Positions 18,712 to 28,018 are shown, counted from the first letter of the stretch. The stretch: DNA of 64,000 nt from Chrysogorgia sp. JL179-B06 (GCA_035772405.1 JAYKKM010000472.1:1009501-1073500); one strand, 5' to 3'. The notes: a model not told the origin generated them from the letters alone. Made by a program: numbers and translations.

Positions 18712-18948
18712 TTATTTTGAAAACGGGTCCACAGGTAGGTATTTCTTGCTCTGTGCCCACTTAACAAGTAGCGTTGAAGCACCTACAGCAGTCGCTAATT
18801 TAAGGGTGCCTTTCACTGACTCAGGGGTGCCTAACGGTTGTTTCAACACTTTCTTTGATGCCATGGATACGGCTACAGCTCCAGCGGTCACGATGGCTGC
18901 ATCGTACAGCTCGTTCATCAGTTCTTTCCTGTCTATTGACGATGTCAT
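18712..18948 (-). CDS. Small Polinton membrane protein (78 aa)
   Basis: A short protein with a hydrophobic, Ala/Val-rich helix (YDAAIVTAGAVAVSMASKK) and a second weaker one (LKLATAVGASTLLVKWA), ending KKYLPVDPFSK. P2 has an almost identical gene at 50801-51034, and the order with its neighbours is the same. I recall similar small proteins from other cnidarian Polintons but know no function. Intact; start supported by the upstream CATATCGTATGGTATATG context and P2 conservation. Confidence 0.72.
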   Translation of the reverse strand: MTSSIDRKELMNELYDAAIVTAGAVAVSMASKKVLKQPLGTPESVKGTLKLATAVGASTLLVKWAQSKKYLPVDPFSK

Positions 18949-18968
18949 ATACCATACGATATGTTTTA

Positions 18969-19289
18969 TTAGTCGAAGCTGTCAAGGTTGCGTGATGGTT
19001 CCTTTTTTATAATAACGTTCTTCGGCTCCTCATTAACAGTCACCGTTTGTTTGTCTTGCTTCATCGCATAATACAGTGAGCCGGCAGCTACAACCACTCC
19101 TACAGTACCTATGACGTACCCATAGTTAAAACTGTCGTCCTCTCTCTCACTTATCACTCTCTCCCTCATCTTCCTCTCTTTTTCCGCTTTAGAAATAGCG
19201 GCCAAACGTTTGCCTGCCTCTACTCTCTTGGGGTCTTTGGTCTTTGCCATTGACGTTATGATAGGTGCGCCCTCGCTGCTGTCAGTCAT
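18969..19289 (-). CDS. Polinton basic protein with single transmembrane helix (106 aa)
   Basis: Residues 15-50 are strongly basic (KDPKRVEAGKRLAAISKAEK, RKMRERV). A transmembrane helix follows (YGYVIGTVGVVVAAGSLYYA, about 56-75), then a charged tail. The basic domain followed by an anchor suggests a protein that links DNA or core to a membrane or capsid shell (inference). P2 has a colinear copy at 51052-51351 with the same domains. The start is preceded by CACGTACAATATAG, the shared element of these genes. Confidence 0.72.
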   Translation of the reverse strand: MTDSSEGAPIITSMAKTKDPKRVEAGKRLAAISKAEKERKMRERVISEREDDSFNYGYVIGTVGVVVAAGSLYYAMKQDKQTVTVNEEPKNVIIKKEPSRNLDSFD

Positions 19290-19290
19290 C

Positions 19291-19304
19291 TATATTGTAC
19301 GTGG
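19291..19304 (-). promoter_or_regulatory. Start-proximal AT-rich promoter-like motif (P1)
   Basis: On the coding strand CCACGTACAATATA lies right before the ATG at 19289. The P2 orthologue has CCACGTATAATATA at 51353-51366. Related cores stand before other P1/P2 starts (ACGTAATACATA at 18695, ACGTTACAATATA before 25626, ACACTGTATATTA before 27177). Conservation next to start codons suggests a viral-type promoter. Confidence 0.5.
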
Positions 19305-19357
19305 TGTCTTGTTACAGATCATCTCACAGTTATCTCACAGATCGTCTCACAGTTATC

Positions 19358-20164
19358 TCATAGATATATTATTCGATGAAAGTATCTTTGGTGATTAGAC
19401 AGTGTGGTTTCACTCTTGAATCTCCTGTTGCAGTACTCACACAGAACTCTGGTGTCTCTCATATATGTCTCTACGAAGTGTATTATCTCGTGTTGGTCTG
19501 AGGATAGTAGTGTGTCGTACCCTTGCGATCTTAGTCTCTTTAGTGCCTTTGTCTGGTTAGATCTAATGGTCCCATCACCTTTCGGCGTTTTGAATTCTAT
19601 GGAAAACCCAGTGTATCTCTTGTGTAGTTGTGGGACAATCAAATCTGGTTGCCCACCCACATACCCCTTGTTCCACCCATCTTTTCTTCTAGTTGTTGTG
19701 TCTTGGTATTCACCAAGTCCTGGAATGGTTATTATTGGATGGTACTGTCTAATGTATTTCACAACGTCGTAGTGTAAATCTGTCTCGTTCATGATTGATA
19801 GTTGGTTATGTTGTAGAACAAGGACTTTAACAAGGACTTTAACAAGGACTTCTGTGAATACCCATTTTTGAAACTTCTTGGCTGACTTTAATTTTGACGA
19901 AAATACTAGAGCGTAGACTCCTGGTTCGGATAAGTATACCGTATGAGGTTGTGAGTTTAAAGGGGGGTCTGATTCCGACCCCCCTTTAAACACCTCTTGT
20001 TTTACCTTGTATTCGTCGTCGACGTAGGTCCTAATGGCCCATTTAGTATTTTCGTACCCTAGAGCTTTTGCCACGTCTCTTCCACAAAACCAGATATTGT
20101 CTCCATCCTTGATAGTCGTGACTGATTTATTCTCAAAACTGAATTTTTTGACAAGGCAAGTCAT
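19358..20164 (-). CDS. BRO-N domain fused to VRR-NUC nuclease and C2H2 finger (P1)
   Basis: I use the ATG at 20164 (MTCLVKKFSF); the frame is open further but P2 supports this start. Domains: BRO-N, residues about 5-105 (DGDNIWFCGRDVAKALGY, PGVYALVFSSKLKSAKKFQKW), a DNA-binding module of insect and large DNA viruses; VRR-NUC-like, about 130-235 (GGQPDLIVPQLHK, FSIEFKTPKGDG, giving the D...ExK core); and a C-terminal C2H2 finger (CEYCNRRF...HQRYFH). In P2 the two parts are separate genes overlapping by ATGA. In P1 a 12-bp unit repeated three times (ACAAGGACTTTA) at the junction changed the frame and fused them. Likely acts on viral DNA; the substrate is unknown. Confidence 0.8.
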   Translation of the reverse strand: MTCLVKKFSFENKSVTTIKDGDNIWFCGRDVAKALGYENTKWAIRTYVDDEYKVKQEVFKGGSESDPPLNSQPHTVYLSEPGVYALVFSSKLKSAKKFQKWVFTEVLVKVLVKVLVLQHNQLSIMNETDLHYDVVKYIRQYHPIITIPGLGEYQDTTTRRKDGWNKGYVGGQPDLIVPQLHKRYTGFSIEFKTPKGDGTIRSNQTKALKRLRSQGYDTLLSSDQHEIIHFVETYMRDTRVLCEYCNRRFKSETTLSNHQRYFHRIIYL

Positions 20165-20186
20165 ATATAATATACTGTGTGTAGTA

Positions 20187-20579
20187 TTATAAGTGACTCT
20201 GGTCGATGTCCTGTTTTGGGACTCCGGCTCTCTCATATATTTTATTATACTTTTTCGCCATTCCATTAATTGGTGGGCATAAGTCAGTCACAATATCGTC
20301 CAATACTTTAACATCTGATAGAAACATCGACTTATCATAAGGAAGACCTCTCAGATATGATCTTAGTTGTGTCAATATCTTTTTGTAGCTAGTGTGTGCG
20401 AACTTGCAATGTTCCACTATGTTTGCCAGATTGGATTTAGTCAAGTAGCCTTGAACGATCACACCAGGACCACTAATACAAGCCAGGATTATAGGATTAG
20501 CGGTTACCGATCCAGCTACAATCCCTACTATCGTTAACCCTATACTAGCCATGCTTAACGATAGTTTAATTTTCTTCAA
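20187..20579 (-). CDS. Polinton two-helix membrane protein (130 aa in P1)
   Basis: Two hydrophobic segments near the N-terminus (SLSMASIGLTIVGIVAGSV and ANPIILACISGPGVIVQGYL) are followed by a soluble helical domain (YKKILTQLRSYLRGLPYD). The P2 gene at 52433-52933 has the same body with about 36 more N-terminal residues. The P1 frame upstream of 20579 may have lost that part; a shorter start remains. Similar proteins recur in cnidarian Polintons as far as I remember. Function unknown; perhaps a virion membrane protein. Confidence 0.68.
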   Translation of the reverse strand: MKKIKLSLSMASIGLTIVGIVAGSVTANPIILACISGPGVIVQGYLTKSNLANIVEHCKFAHTSYKKILTQLRSYLRGLPYDKSMFLSDVKVLDDIVTDLCPPINGMAKKYNKIYERAGVPKQDIDQSHL

Positions 20580-20602
20580 CCTTTTATATAATTTACCTCA
20601 CA

Positions 20603-21534
20603 TTATATTCCTCCATCATTTCCCCACCAACTAGTATTATGTCTCGGTTTGTCATGTAACCAGAGATGATCTTCATACCGTAGAACTCTATCAGAGACGG
20701 GTGCGAGTGGTGATTTTGGTCGATGTATCGCAAATATTGTTCCATAAGGATATCCTATCTCGTTGTAGTTAGCTGTGAAGTCTGAGTCTGTTGACCTTAT
20801 GTTGTTGACCCTAACATGTGAGTTATCCATCTGCCAATGCATTGATATCATATGCCTCTTAGTGGTGTCGATATTATTTGGGATTGTACATATATACTCC
20901 TTTGCTGGGAGACCACCGCCATACGACAACTTGTCAGTTGTGCCACCTTTGTATCCTACGAACTTATCCCAAGAACCGTCGTCGTTTGAGACAATCGCCT
21001 CCCAACCTTGCGTAGGCACCCTCTTGGCTAACCTCGCTACCACAACAACGGATATGTCACAGTACTGCATATGTGGACAGTTAAAGTGCATCCCAACCTC
21101 AAGTTGAATTGTGGTTATTGTAGGGGATAGGAAGCTATGACCACTGTCAGTACCGATAATAGGACCATAGGATTGAATACTTTGCACTAGTGTGTTTCCA
21201 ATGGGTTTCACTTTATTTGTCCCACTGTGGTAAAACTGTGCCATATCCGTATTCGTGACGTACTTTGTGACGTCAAAATCAAACAGAATGTTGTAGGACT
21301 GCACTTTAAAGTATCGCGACAAATACACGGACTCCAACACTTTCTTACTGATACGTCCAAATCATTGACTGGGTCTGCTATGTTTTTGAGCGTCGAGAGC
21401 GCCATGTCTATGTCTCCAGACATCTTTCCGCCACTTACGCTTAGTTTAGGATCGTTGTCTAGATGTCTCTTCGCTCTTCTTAATATTTTATCTCTCTCAT
21501 AGTGTCTATCCTCAAACCCGTAACGTAAACTCAT
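20603..21534 (-). pseudogene. Fibre-like protein of P1 with two frame breaks
   Basis: The N-terminal part (from 21534, MSLRYGFEDRHYERDKIL) contains GGKMSGDIDMALSTLKNIAD-P-NDLD. This is the pattern GGxMxGxIDMxxxxIxNLxDPxxxxDA that recurs in phage and virus tail-fibre stalks. A frameshift near 21330 moves the frame to the 245-aa segment (20603-21340), a beta-rich domain (HSFLSPTITTIQLEVGMHF, PTQGWEAIVSNDDGS). Near 20700 an 11-base deletion relative to P2 (P2 has the extra bases at about 53048-53058) changes the last 30 codons. I infer an exposed virion fibre or attachment protein. Family name not recognised. Confidence 0.55.
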
Positions 21535-21538
21535 TATG

Positions 21539-23158
21539 TTATAACATATATTTGCTGACTAAATAGCCAGACACAGCCGAAACCACTAGAACTAGCCCCA
21601 ACTCTGTCATGTGGTCACCTGGTGTCGCCTTTGGTGCCTCCAAATGGTGTGTCGCCTTTGGTGCCTCCAGATGGTGTGTCGCCTTTGGTTTGTCGAGTGT
21701 ATCCAGATGCTCTCCACCTTCTTGGTGCACTTTCTTGGCCTCCGTCGTTTTTGTGTAGTTCAACCCACTATTTACCCCAAACTTCATACTCTGTGTAGCA
21801 GTCTTTAATAGGTTGTTGTACCCAGCGATTTTGTTCTTGAGGATTACCACGTTACTTGGCATTAACCATGTAGATGGTGATAGTGCGAGATTTTGGACAA
21901 CGTTAGTGTCTCTAATCGACTTGTTCATGTTGAGAATCCACGTTGACACGTCATAGTTTATAACGCTATCCTCCACCAACTTTCGGAACTCTTGTTGAGT
22001 TTCTAGACTGCCTGCGGAACCACCAACGACTGACACACGTGTCCTCGCTTGTGCACCAAGTGTAGAGTAAACGAAGGCCTCTATGGACTGATTTAGATAT
22101 TGTCGCCCAATGTTGGTGAGACCGTTCGACACGAGAGGAACGTATCGTTTGTAGTCGTTCTTGACGTCGTTAATTGTGTAGACTCTCTCCTCACCTGTTG
22201 TACCATCAGCAAGGACTTTACCCTGGTAGTAATGTTTTCTAGGAATCTTGTCTGTCTTACCATACAATTCTCCAGCATCAAACTCTACACTTATCGATCT
22301 CATACTCTCACCACCTTCCATCCTTCTGAGAAGTCTTCTAACGGTAAAGTACAGATGGAACCTCATTACACTCGTGATAACAGGGTGGACTTCTTGTGAG
22401 GGCGACAAGTGTTGCAACGACACTCCACAACAGAAACTTGCACAATACGTTGCAAACACGACCCTGTAGTAGATCTCGTTGTCGTCCCACTCTGACTTTG
22501 TCTTTGACGTGGTGATTTGTAATATTGGTAGCTTTGAGAGAAAGTAGCTCTTTTGATTAACGAAGATTCTAAAGTTATTCACTGGGTAGTTCAACACGTT
22601 TTCCGTTGGATAGCCATCCCAAAGTCCCCAGTGGTTCTTGCGACCTTTTGGTAGTGGTTGGATAGTTCCACCAGAGAGCCATATTATTGGGAACTTGCTA
22701 TTGTGCAGCCATTTCCACATACTCTTGTCATTTTTAAATATAGTGTTGGTAATATTAGTCGATAGTCTGTCGTTGTTGATGAAGTAGACATCGACCCTTG
22801 TCACGTCACCTTGTCGTGTTTGGATGGGCTCGAAACAAAACGTGGTCAGTGTGGCGTAAGGATACTTTTTTACAAAGTCCGACTTGGCCTTCTTGATAGC
22901 GTCTCTCGAATTCTTAGTCGCTTTGTCATAGTTATCCCCGTAGTAGCGTCTGATCAACACGTCGATGTCTACTGGTTTGTTTATCGTTAGATACTTAGTG
23001 TACTCTAGGTTACTCTTAAACCTATTCGAGTCTATCGAAACGTCACCACTGTTAGTTTTCGTTACGAAGAATATATGTCTATGCATGTTGTCATCAACAT
23101 CAAGAAAAAACCTACTCTCATCAGCATAAGGATACTCTCTTCTAAACTCGTCCATCAT
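21539..23158 (-). CDS. Large conserved Polinton protein, probably virion-associated (539 aa)
   Basis: No enzyme motif recognised. The N-terminal 260 residues are mixed alpha/beta. A distinctive middle block VHPVITSVMRFHLYFTVRRL (near residue 265-285) is one I recall from other cnidarian Polinton proteins. The C-terminal region has a threefold repeat (KATHHLEAPKAT) followed by a terminal transmembrane helix (LGLVLVVSAVSGYLVSKYML). The start is 17 bp from the divergent penton-like gene, so both probably share one control region. The gap to the fibre gene is 4 bp. Intact, unlike most P1 genes. Could be a spike or portal-like component. Confidence 0.65.
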   Translation of the reverse strand: MMDEFRREYPYADESRFFLDVDDNMHRHIFFVTKTNSGDVSIDSNRFKSNLEYTKYLTINKPVDIDVLIRRYYGDNYDKATKNSRDAIKKAKSDFVKKYPYATLTTFCFEPIQTRQGDVTRVDVYFINNDRLSTNITNTIFKNDKSMWKWLHNSKFPIIWLSGGTIQPLPKGRKNHWGLWDGYPTENVLNYPVNNFRIFVNQKSYFLSKLPILQITTSKTKSEWDDNEIYYRVVFATYCASFCCGVSLQHLSPSQEVHPVITSVMRFHLYFTVRRLLRRMEGGESMRSISVEFDAGELYGKTDKIPRKHYYQGKVLADGTTGEERVYTINDVKNDYKRYVPLVSNGLTNIGRQYLNQSIEAFVYSTLGAQARTRVSVVGGSAGSLETQQEFRKLVEDSVINYDVSTWILNMNKSIRDTNVVQNLALSPSTWLMPSNVVILKNKIAGYNNLLKTATQSMKFGVNSGLNYTKTTEAKKVHQEGGEHLDTLDKPKATHHLEAPKATHHLEAPKATPGDHMTELGLVLVVSAVSGYLVSKYML

Positions 23159-23175
23159 AACATACAGTACGTTAT
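23159..23175. promoter_or_regulatory. Divergent promoter between left and right arms of P1
   Basis: Only 17 bp (TAACATACAGTACGTTA) separate the two opposite start codons, and the stretch is a near-palindrome containing the ACGTTA core found near other P1 starts. All leftward genes begin on one side and all rightward genes on the other. Confidence 0.5.
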
Positions 23176-23829
23176 ATGACCAGAGTGTCAGTGTTAATTA
23201 GTGGTCCAACGAAAACTGTAGACCTACAAGAGTCAATTCTAGCAATTAACTCAGACCCTTACTTACTAGTGAAAAAGACGACCATCTTTTGGAACTACGT
23301 TAACGTAGCCTCAGCTGTTAACGACAAAATAAGTTACAACAGTAGTGACCACGTTTTCAGCCGTGGGTATCACACCTTTAAAATGATTGCTGACGACTTG
23401 AAAGAATTAGGAGACGTCAAGCTAGTAGCTAACAAATATGACTCAACATGTACGATAACAACTGATCAACAAATAGAGCTGTTTAAATTTGGACAACTCT
23501 TAGGATTTGACGAAAACACTACAATAAACACCACAAAAACCAGCCCCAATGTTGTGGACGTCAACAGAGGATTGAAATACATACAAGTGACATCTAATAT
23601 TGTGGACAGATCCAAAAACATATTTAATGGTGACAAAAGTGATTGTATTGTAGCGTTACCAATAACTAGCACGCAGACACTAAAGGGTTCTGTTCAACAT
23701 TTCTTTGATATTGAGTCGAAAATCTCAATAAACAAAGGAGTCATCAATCAACTAGATTTCAAGATAACAGATCAGGACGATAACAGTGTTAACGTTGGTG
23801 AAGTATTGCTAGATTTATACATAATGTAG
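23176..23829 (+). CDS. Putative penton / minor capsid protein (217 aa)
   Basis: A beta-rich 217-aa protein. Conserved-looking blocks are FKFGQLLGFDENT (near residue 110), a VDVNRGLKYIQVTSNIVD strand pair (near 130-150), and the C-terminal block INQLDFKITDQDDNSVNVGE. The ITDQ-G--V---GE ending is one I associate with the single jelly-roll penton of Polintons and adinto-like viruses. First gene of the rightward arm, immediately before integrase. Intact. Identity inferred from length, position and this motif; a fold prediction would confirm it. Confidence 0.55.
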   Translation: MTRVSVLISGPTKTVDLQESILAINSDPYLLVKKTTIFWNYVNVASAVNDKISYNSSDHVFSRGYHTFKMIADDLKELGDVKLVANKYDSTCTITTDQQIELFKFGQLLGFDENTTINTTKTSPNVVDVNRGLKYIQVTSNIVDRSKNIFNGDKSDCIVALPITSTQTLKGSVQHFFDIESKISINKGVINQLDFKITDQDDNSVNVGEVLLDLYIM

Positions 23830-23834
23830 TGTAT

Positions 23835-24551
23835 ATGGATACGGAGCAAGAACTAAGAGACATTTACTACAACCCATCAACTGGTTACCAGTCTGCTGAG
23901 AGACTGTACCAAAGAGCATTGGAAGACGGCCTAAACGTTAGTAGGACAATGATAAAGGACTGGCTAAAATCCCAAGACACATACACTAGGTACAAACCAG
24001 TTGTTAAGAAACACAAGTTTAGACAAACGTTTGTTGACTATCTGGGTGAGCAGATACAGATGGACTTGGTCGAGTACAAGCATAAGAACAACGGGTACTA
24101 CTGGATACTAACAGCCACTGAGATCCTTAGTAGGTACGCTTTCGCAATACCTGTCTACAGGAAAGACACGAAAAACATGACTAAGGCTGTCGCAAAGTTA
24201 TTGGAGAATGCTAAGGTTAGATTTGGTGAGTATCCAAAGCTGGTTCAGTTTGACGATGGTAAGGAATTCTACAACGTTGGTGTGAAAGATCTATTGGAGA
24301 AACACGATGTGAAGTACTTCAGCAAGAACTCCGACAAAAAGGCAGCAGTCGTGGAACGGTTTAACAGAACACTTAAGACGTCTATGTGGAAGTACTTCTA
24401 CAGTAAAAGAACGTACAAGTGGATTGACATTTTGAAGAGAAAAAGCGTGAACAGCAAGAAGAAAAAGGAAGCCAGGAAACCACCTTCAACAATGACGATG
24501 GGGTTGTGGATATTAGCCCTAGCACATCCAACACTAACATCAACAGAGTGA
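23835..24551 (+). pseudogene. int: Polinton rve-type integrase, C-terminus lost by deletion
   Basis: Start taken at ATG 23835, six bases after the penton stop. The N-terminal helical domain (YQRALEDGLNVSRTMIKDWL) is followed by a retroviral-type DDE core: first Asp in EQIQMDLVEYKHK, second in LVQFDDGKEFY, and Glu in AAVVERFNRTLK. After TYKWIDIL the homology stops abruptly. The frame then runs for some 30 codons through sequence that in another frame belongs to the next gene. So a deletion joined integrase to the middle of the downstream gene and removed the C-terminal domain (often a chromodomain in Polintons). It would integrate the element with 5-6 bp duplications. Confidence 0.9.
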
Positions 24552-25603
24552 GTAGCATATACGATGGTGTCCCAAAATACGATGGAAGGACAATCAATAC
24601 GTCAATAACAAGAGATCGAAAACTGTTTCTATTGAAACATCTTGGTGTTAATATTAACGTTGGGGACGGAGAGGCCTCGAATAGTATAATCAAAAAATCG
24701 AAAATAACGTTTAGTGTTAAAGGTAAACCTAACGGGTTAGAATTTGAAGACAAGAAAGTTCTGGTGTCAAAAGAGGGGTCTATAGTGTACAGCGACGCTA
24801 AAAAGTCACGAACAGCTGTTGAGAACTGTAAGAGTCTGTTAAGTAGAGCTAGCGAGGAGCACAGAGTCACTTTACCTGCGATGGTTGAGGAAATTAACGG
24901 CGACAATGCAATCCCAGATAATGTGTCAGAAGACATAGTATCTAACACAAGCGAACAGCTACGAGACAGAGTCAAGCAAAGAGCGGAGCAACTCGTAGAA
25001 ACGTCGCAAGGTATCTTCGTTAGTGAACAAGATATTAGGTAGTTCGATGGCTCTCTCAACCCAAAAGGCTCAACTGATGTTAAGATAGAGTCGCTAGACG
25101 CACTAGGCGACCAATATAGACTCATGTCTGTCGTCGAGTCAGACCCTCTAAAAGAACAGTTCTATAAGAGCGTTGGCGAGACAGCTTACTTGAAGGCAGA
25201 TAGCATCCGTATCGAAAACAACATGAGACCAGAACACGACGAGGCAATAGGTGTACTAAAAGACGAGGTTGAGGGTAACGATCTAAATAGACTCGAGAGG
25301 TTTAAAAAATGGGCAAAGGAAAACTTAGTTGGAATAAGCGCTATATCAATCTCTATAGCTGGGATAATAACTACCATAGTGATAGGCGCTAGAGGCGCTG
25401 TCGTCAAAGGTGGCCAAGCACTTGGAAAATTAGGAAAAGCCATAGCTAACCTAGCCACAAAGGCTGGCCCTCTACTGGCTGGGCTACTAAACATGGTGGC
25501 GACTGTGCTAAAGTGGGGAGCTAAAGGCATATCTTGGTTAGCATCTAATTTATGGATCCTAGCAATAGCACTAGCTTGGTTCGTCTACGATCAGTACAAA
25601 TGA
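24506..25603 (+). pseudogene. P1 counterpart of the membrane-anchored protein, amber stop and 5' deletion
   Basis: One frame runs from within the integrase junction (open before 24506, EKKREQQEEKGSQETTFN) to 25603, broken only by TAG at 25040-25042. The second half (from 25124) holds the conserved C-terminus: RFKKWAKENLVGISAISISI, a hydrophobic AGIITTIVIGARGAVVKGG stretch and a final LWILAIALAWFVY helix, as in the P0 protein at 406-1572. The N-terminal part differs from P0. The 5' end was lost with the integrase tail. Not functional as it stands unless the stop is suppressed. Confidence 0.75.
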
Positions 25604-25625
25604 AACATACGTTACAATATACAGC

Positions 25626-26535
25626 ATGAACACGAACGAAAACGAGTTGCTTCCTGGATATAGACGTCGTGGAATATCTACAATCAAAGGCACAAGAACC
25701 CATCACGTCATAACGCTGAACCCTAACAAAGCCAATCTGCAAATAGCGATGGTCTGATGTTCTCTATTCATGGCACCAAACAAAAGGTTCGACTCGACAA
25801 GATTATAGAAGATCACGGTCTGTACGCACCATACAACATGAACAACAATTTCGAGTACATAATCACACTCCCCAAAGCATCTGATATTATGGTGGCCCAA
25901 TCTGGATCAGCTGTGGCTGGCTACACGTTGGAGAACCTTGAGTTAGAGTACGAAACTATCGAGAGTCAAGAGATCGCTAACGAAGTATCGTCTCTGTACG
26001 CATCCGGTAGATCTCTATCGTATGAACACGTCACACTGATGAAGACTGTGGAGTGGGACAAAGGAATCACACTCGTAAACGAGAATATTAACCTGCCGAG
26101 AAAATCGATGAAAGCCGTCGTTCTACTCTTCACAAACAAAACAAGAACTGATAGTGAGGTATTCGTCTACCCAAACATAGAGTCGGTGAAACTCACCATA
26201 GAAGGCGTGCCAAACATGGTCTACAGTCAAGGAATACCGAAATCAAGACTCTGGGTAGAAGCAAAACGGTTGTTCGTTCAAAAACTAGACTCCGACCAGC
26301 ATATGACTATCCAAAAGTTCTACAAAGATGGTTTCGCTTTGGTTGTTGACCTTAGGTCTATCGAAGATAATGCGAAGGTCGCAACTGGAAAAAAGATCGT
26401 GAACACCCAGTCAGGAATATTGATGGAAATCACTAAAAAAAGCCACAGCAGCGAACGTCATGTGTAGAATATTCGTGCTCTCTGACGGTCTCGTAAACCT
26501 CATCAACAACGATCTACAATCAATCCAGTACTAAT
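25626..26535 (+). pseudogene. P1 major capsid protein pseudogene with internal deletion
   Basis: The first 40 codons (from 25626) match the P0 capsid N-terminus (TIKGTRTHHVITLNPNKAN). A deletion of about 120 codons plus a frame change then joins to the block starting SDGLMFSI. The body (25757-26450) parallels P0 closely (GLYAPYNMNNNFEYII, NINLPRKSMKAVVLLFTNK). An extra base in an A-run near 26440 shifts the frame again; the true ending (ending IQY, stop 26533-26535) is in another frame. It cannot make an intact capsid protein. Confidence 0.72.
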
Positions 26536-26551
26536 ACGTGAAGTATTACAT

Positions 26552-27154
26552 ATGGAAACACCTTTTAACATGCTGATTGTTGGTATGACAGCCTGCGGCA
26601 AAACGCGTTACCTCTTGGATATGATAGAGAAAGAATATATGAATCACTTCGATTACATCATTCTCATATGTCCGACATTCGAATGGAATAAGACGTACAT
26701 AGAATGGAAATTCCTAAAAGACCCAGACTTTATCCCTATCCAGTGTGAGCAGGACAAAGTCAACGTAATTCTTAAATACGTAGCCGAGACTTACAAAGGT
26801 ACCAACTCGTTGATAATATTAGACGATTGTGCTAGCGGGCAGGACGTAAAAAACAGAACAAGTGAGCTAGTCAAACTAGCCTTTAGTGCTAGACACTACA
26901 ACTTATCCACACTCGTCATAACGCAACAACTAACCTCAATTAGTAAACCATATCGTGAGAACATCTCGAAGTTAGTGACATTCTACAACCCTAACAGAAA
27001 CGATATGAGAATCATCGTAGACGATTATCTCAACGGAGTAGATAAAACGGAGATCGAGAAAATAATAAAACAGTTGAAAGACAACGAGTACGCAAGATTG
27101 GAGATACTTCTAAGACACCCGTACTCGTACGAAGTAGTTATTCCGCGAAAATAA
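26552..27154 (+). CDS. A32-like packaging ATPase of P1 (200 aa)
   Basis: Walker A VGMTACGKTRY near residues 10-20 and Walker B SLIILDDCASG near residues 89-99, followed by LVITQQLTSI. Closely similar to the P0 ATPase along its length. The gene is intact although the flanking capsid gene is destroyed, which fits either recent decay or chance survival. It starts 16 bp after the original capsid stop, as in P0, and is followed after 22 bp by the small membrane protein gene. Confidence 0.88.
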   Translation: METPFNMLIVGMTACGKTRYLLDMIEKEYMNHFDYIILICPTFEWNKTYIEWKFLKDPDFIPIQCEQDKVNVILKYVAETYKGTNSLIILDDCASGQDVKNRTSELVKLAFSARHYNLSTLVITQQLTSISKPYRENISKLVTFYNPNRNDMRIIVDDYLNGVDKTEIEKIIKQLKDNEYARLEILLRHPYSYEVVIPRK

Positions 27155-27176
27155 AACACACTGTATATTACAGGAC

Positions 27177-27773
27177 ATGCCAAAGCGCAAGACAAAAATT
27201 CTTGAACCAATTGACGAACTCATTGAAGAGATACAAGATGCAGAATCCACTGTTGCGGAAGAAGTAAACGACACACCACAAGTCGACGACACTCCGCAAG
27301 TCAACGACACCCCGCAAACTGGTGTAGACAAAAAACGAGACGAGCTGACTAAACTCGCTGAGGATGGAGAACTGAATAAATCGGTTGCTTACATTAAAAA
27401 AGCATCAAACAAAGTGATAGACAAACTGTACGACGAGTATGAACGTAAAAGGATGCAAAAAGCTAACGAGTTCCTGACTGACCTACTTATTAGTAAGTTT
27501 AGTAGTACTCTTGGAGGATTCGACGCTATCGAAAACCCTAAAGAGCTGGCCAACAACGAGAAAGACGAGCTCTTAAAACGTGACGTATATCGTATAGTCG
27601 AGAAAGTAAGACCCTACTTGCCACTAATCGGCATTTTATCTGGTGGAATCACTGTGGGTAAGCACGTGTATAACCACTCTGCTAAACCCTCCGAGTCTAG
27701 CGAAGAAGACAGGCGCGACACTATGGGTAAGCATGTGTGTAACGAAAAAGAAGGGTACGACACTGTCTACTAA
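27177..27773 (+). CDS. P1 small membrane protein downstream of ATPase (198 aa)
   Basis: Homologue of P0 4055-4531. The N-terminal extension has a threefold NDTPQV/DDTPQV repeat (residues about 30-48), then the charged helical region, the FLTDLLISKFSSTLGGFDAI block and the hydrophobic LPLIGILSGGITVGKHVY tail. The extreme C-terminus has a duplicated TMGKHV/TVGKHV unit, suggesting local duplication. Intact. Preceded by CACTGTATATTA near the start. Role unknown; conserved position implies virion assembly. Confidence 0.72.
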   Translation: MPKRKTKILEPIDELIEEIQDAESTVAEEVNDTPQVDDTPQVNDTPQTGVDKKRDELTKLAEDGELNKSVAYIKKASNKVIDKLYDEYERKRMQKANEFLTDLLISKFSSTLGGFDAIENPKELANNEKDELLKRDVYRIVEKVRPYLPLIGILSGGITVGKHVYNHSAKPSESSEEDRRDTMGKHVCNEKEGYDTVY

Positions 27774-27857
27774 TATAGTGATACCAACCAACAGGTCCTA
27801 CACGGCGGCAGTCACAAACTTAACCAACATATGGGACCTAAAAACTACGACAGCAAA

Positions 27858-28018
27858 GAACATGGGGGTACCAACACACTTTTCCAAATCGTGTAGATTC
27901 CTGATGGATCCGACTTTTGGAAAACCGTCCTTGTACCGCCGTGTTCTACACTACTCTTCAAGGCTCCAGCGCTCACACACAGTAATGAGCGCAAGAACCT
28001 TGAAGAGTAGTGTAGAAC
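27858..28018. repeat. Internal copy of the P1 terminus followed by a palindromic end-to-end junction
   Basis: 27858-27955 is a diverged, shortened copy of the right terminal repeat (GAACATGGGGGTACCAACAC ... GTTCTACACTACT). Immediately after it, arms 27943-27963 and 27998-28018 form a 21-bp inverted repeat (GTTCTACACTACTCTTCAAGG and complement). So a rightward-type end (...ACTACT) faces a leftward-type end (AGTAGTGTAGAAC) across a short spacer. The AGTAGTGTAGAACGTG motif recurs once more at 28114. Confidence 0.7.

Noticed and set aside
24382..25125. 247-aa minus-strand frame
   Set aside because: Antisense to the integrase tail and membrane-anchored pseudogene, Ser/Leu-rich shadow composition.
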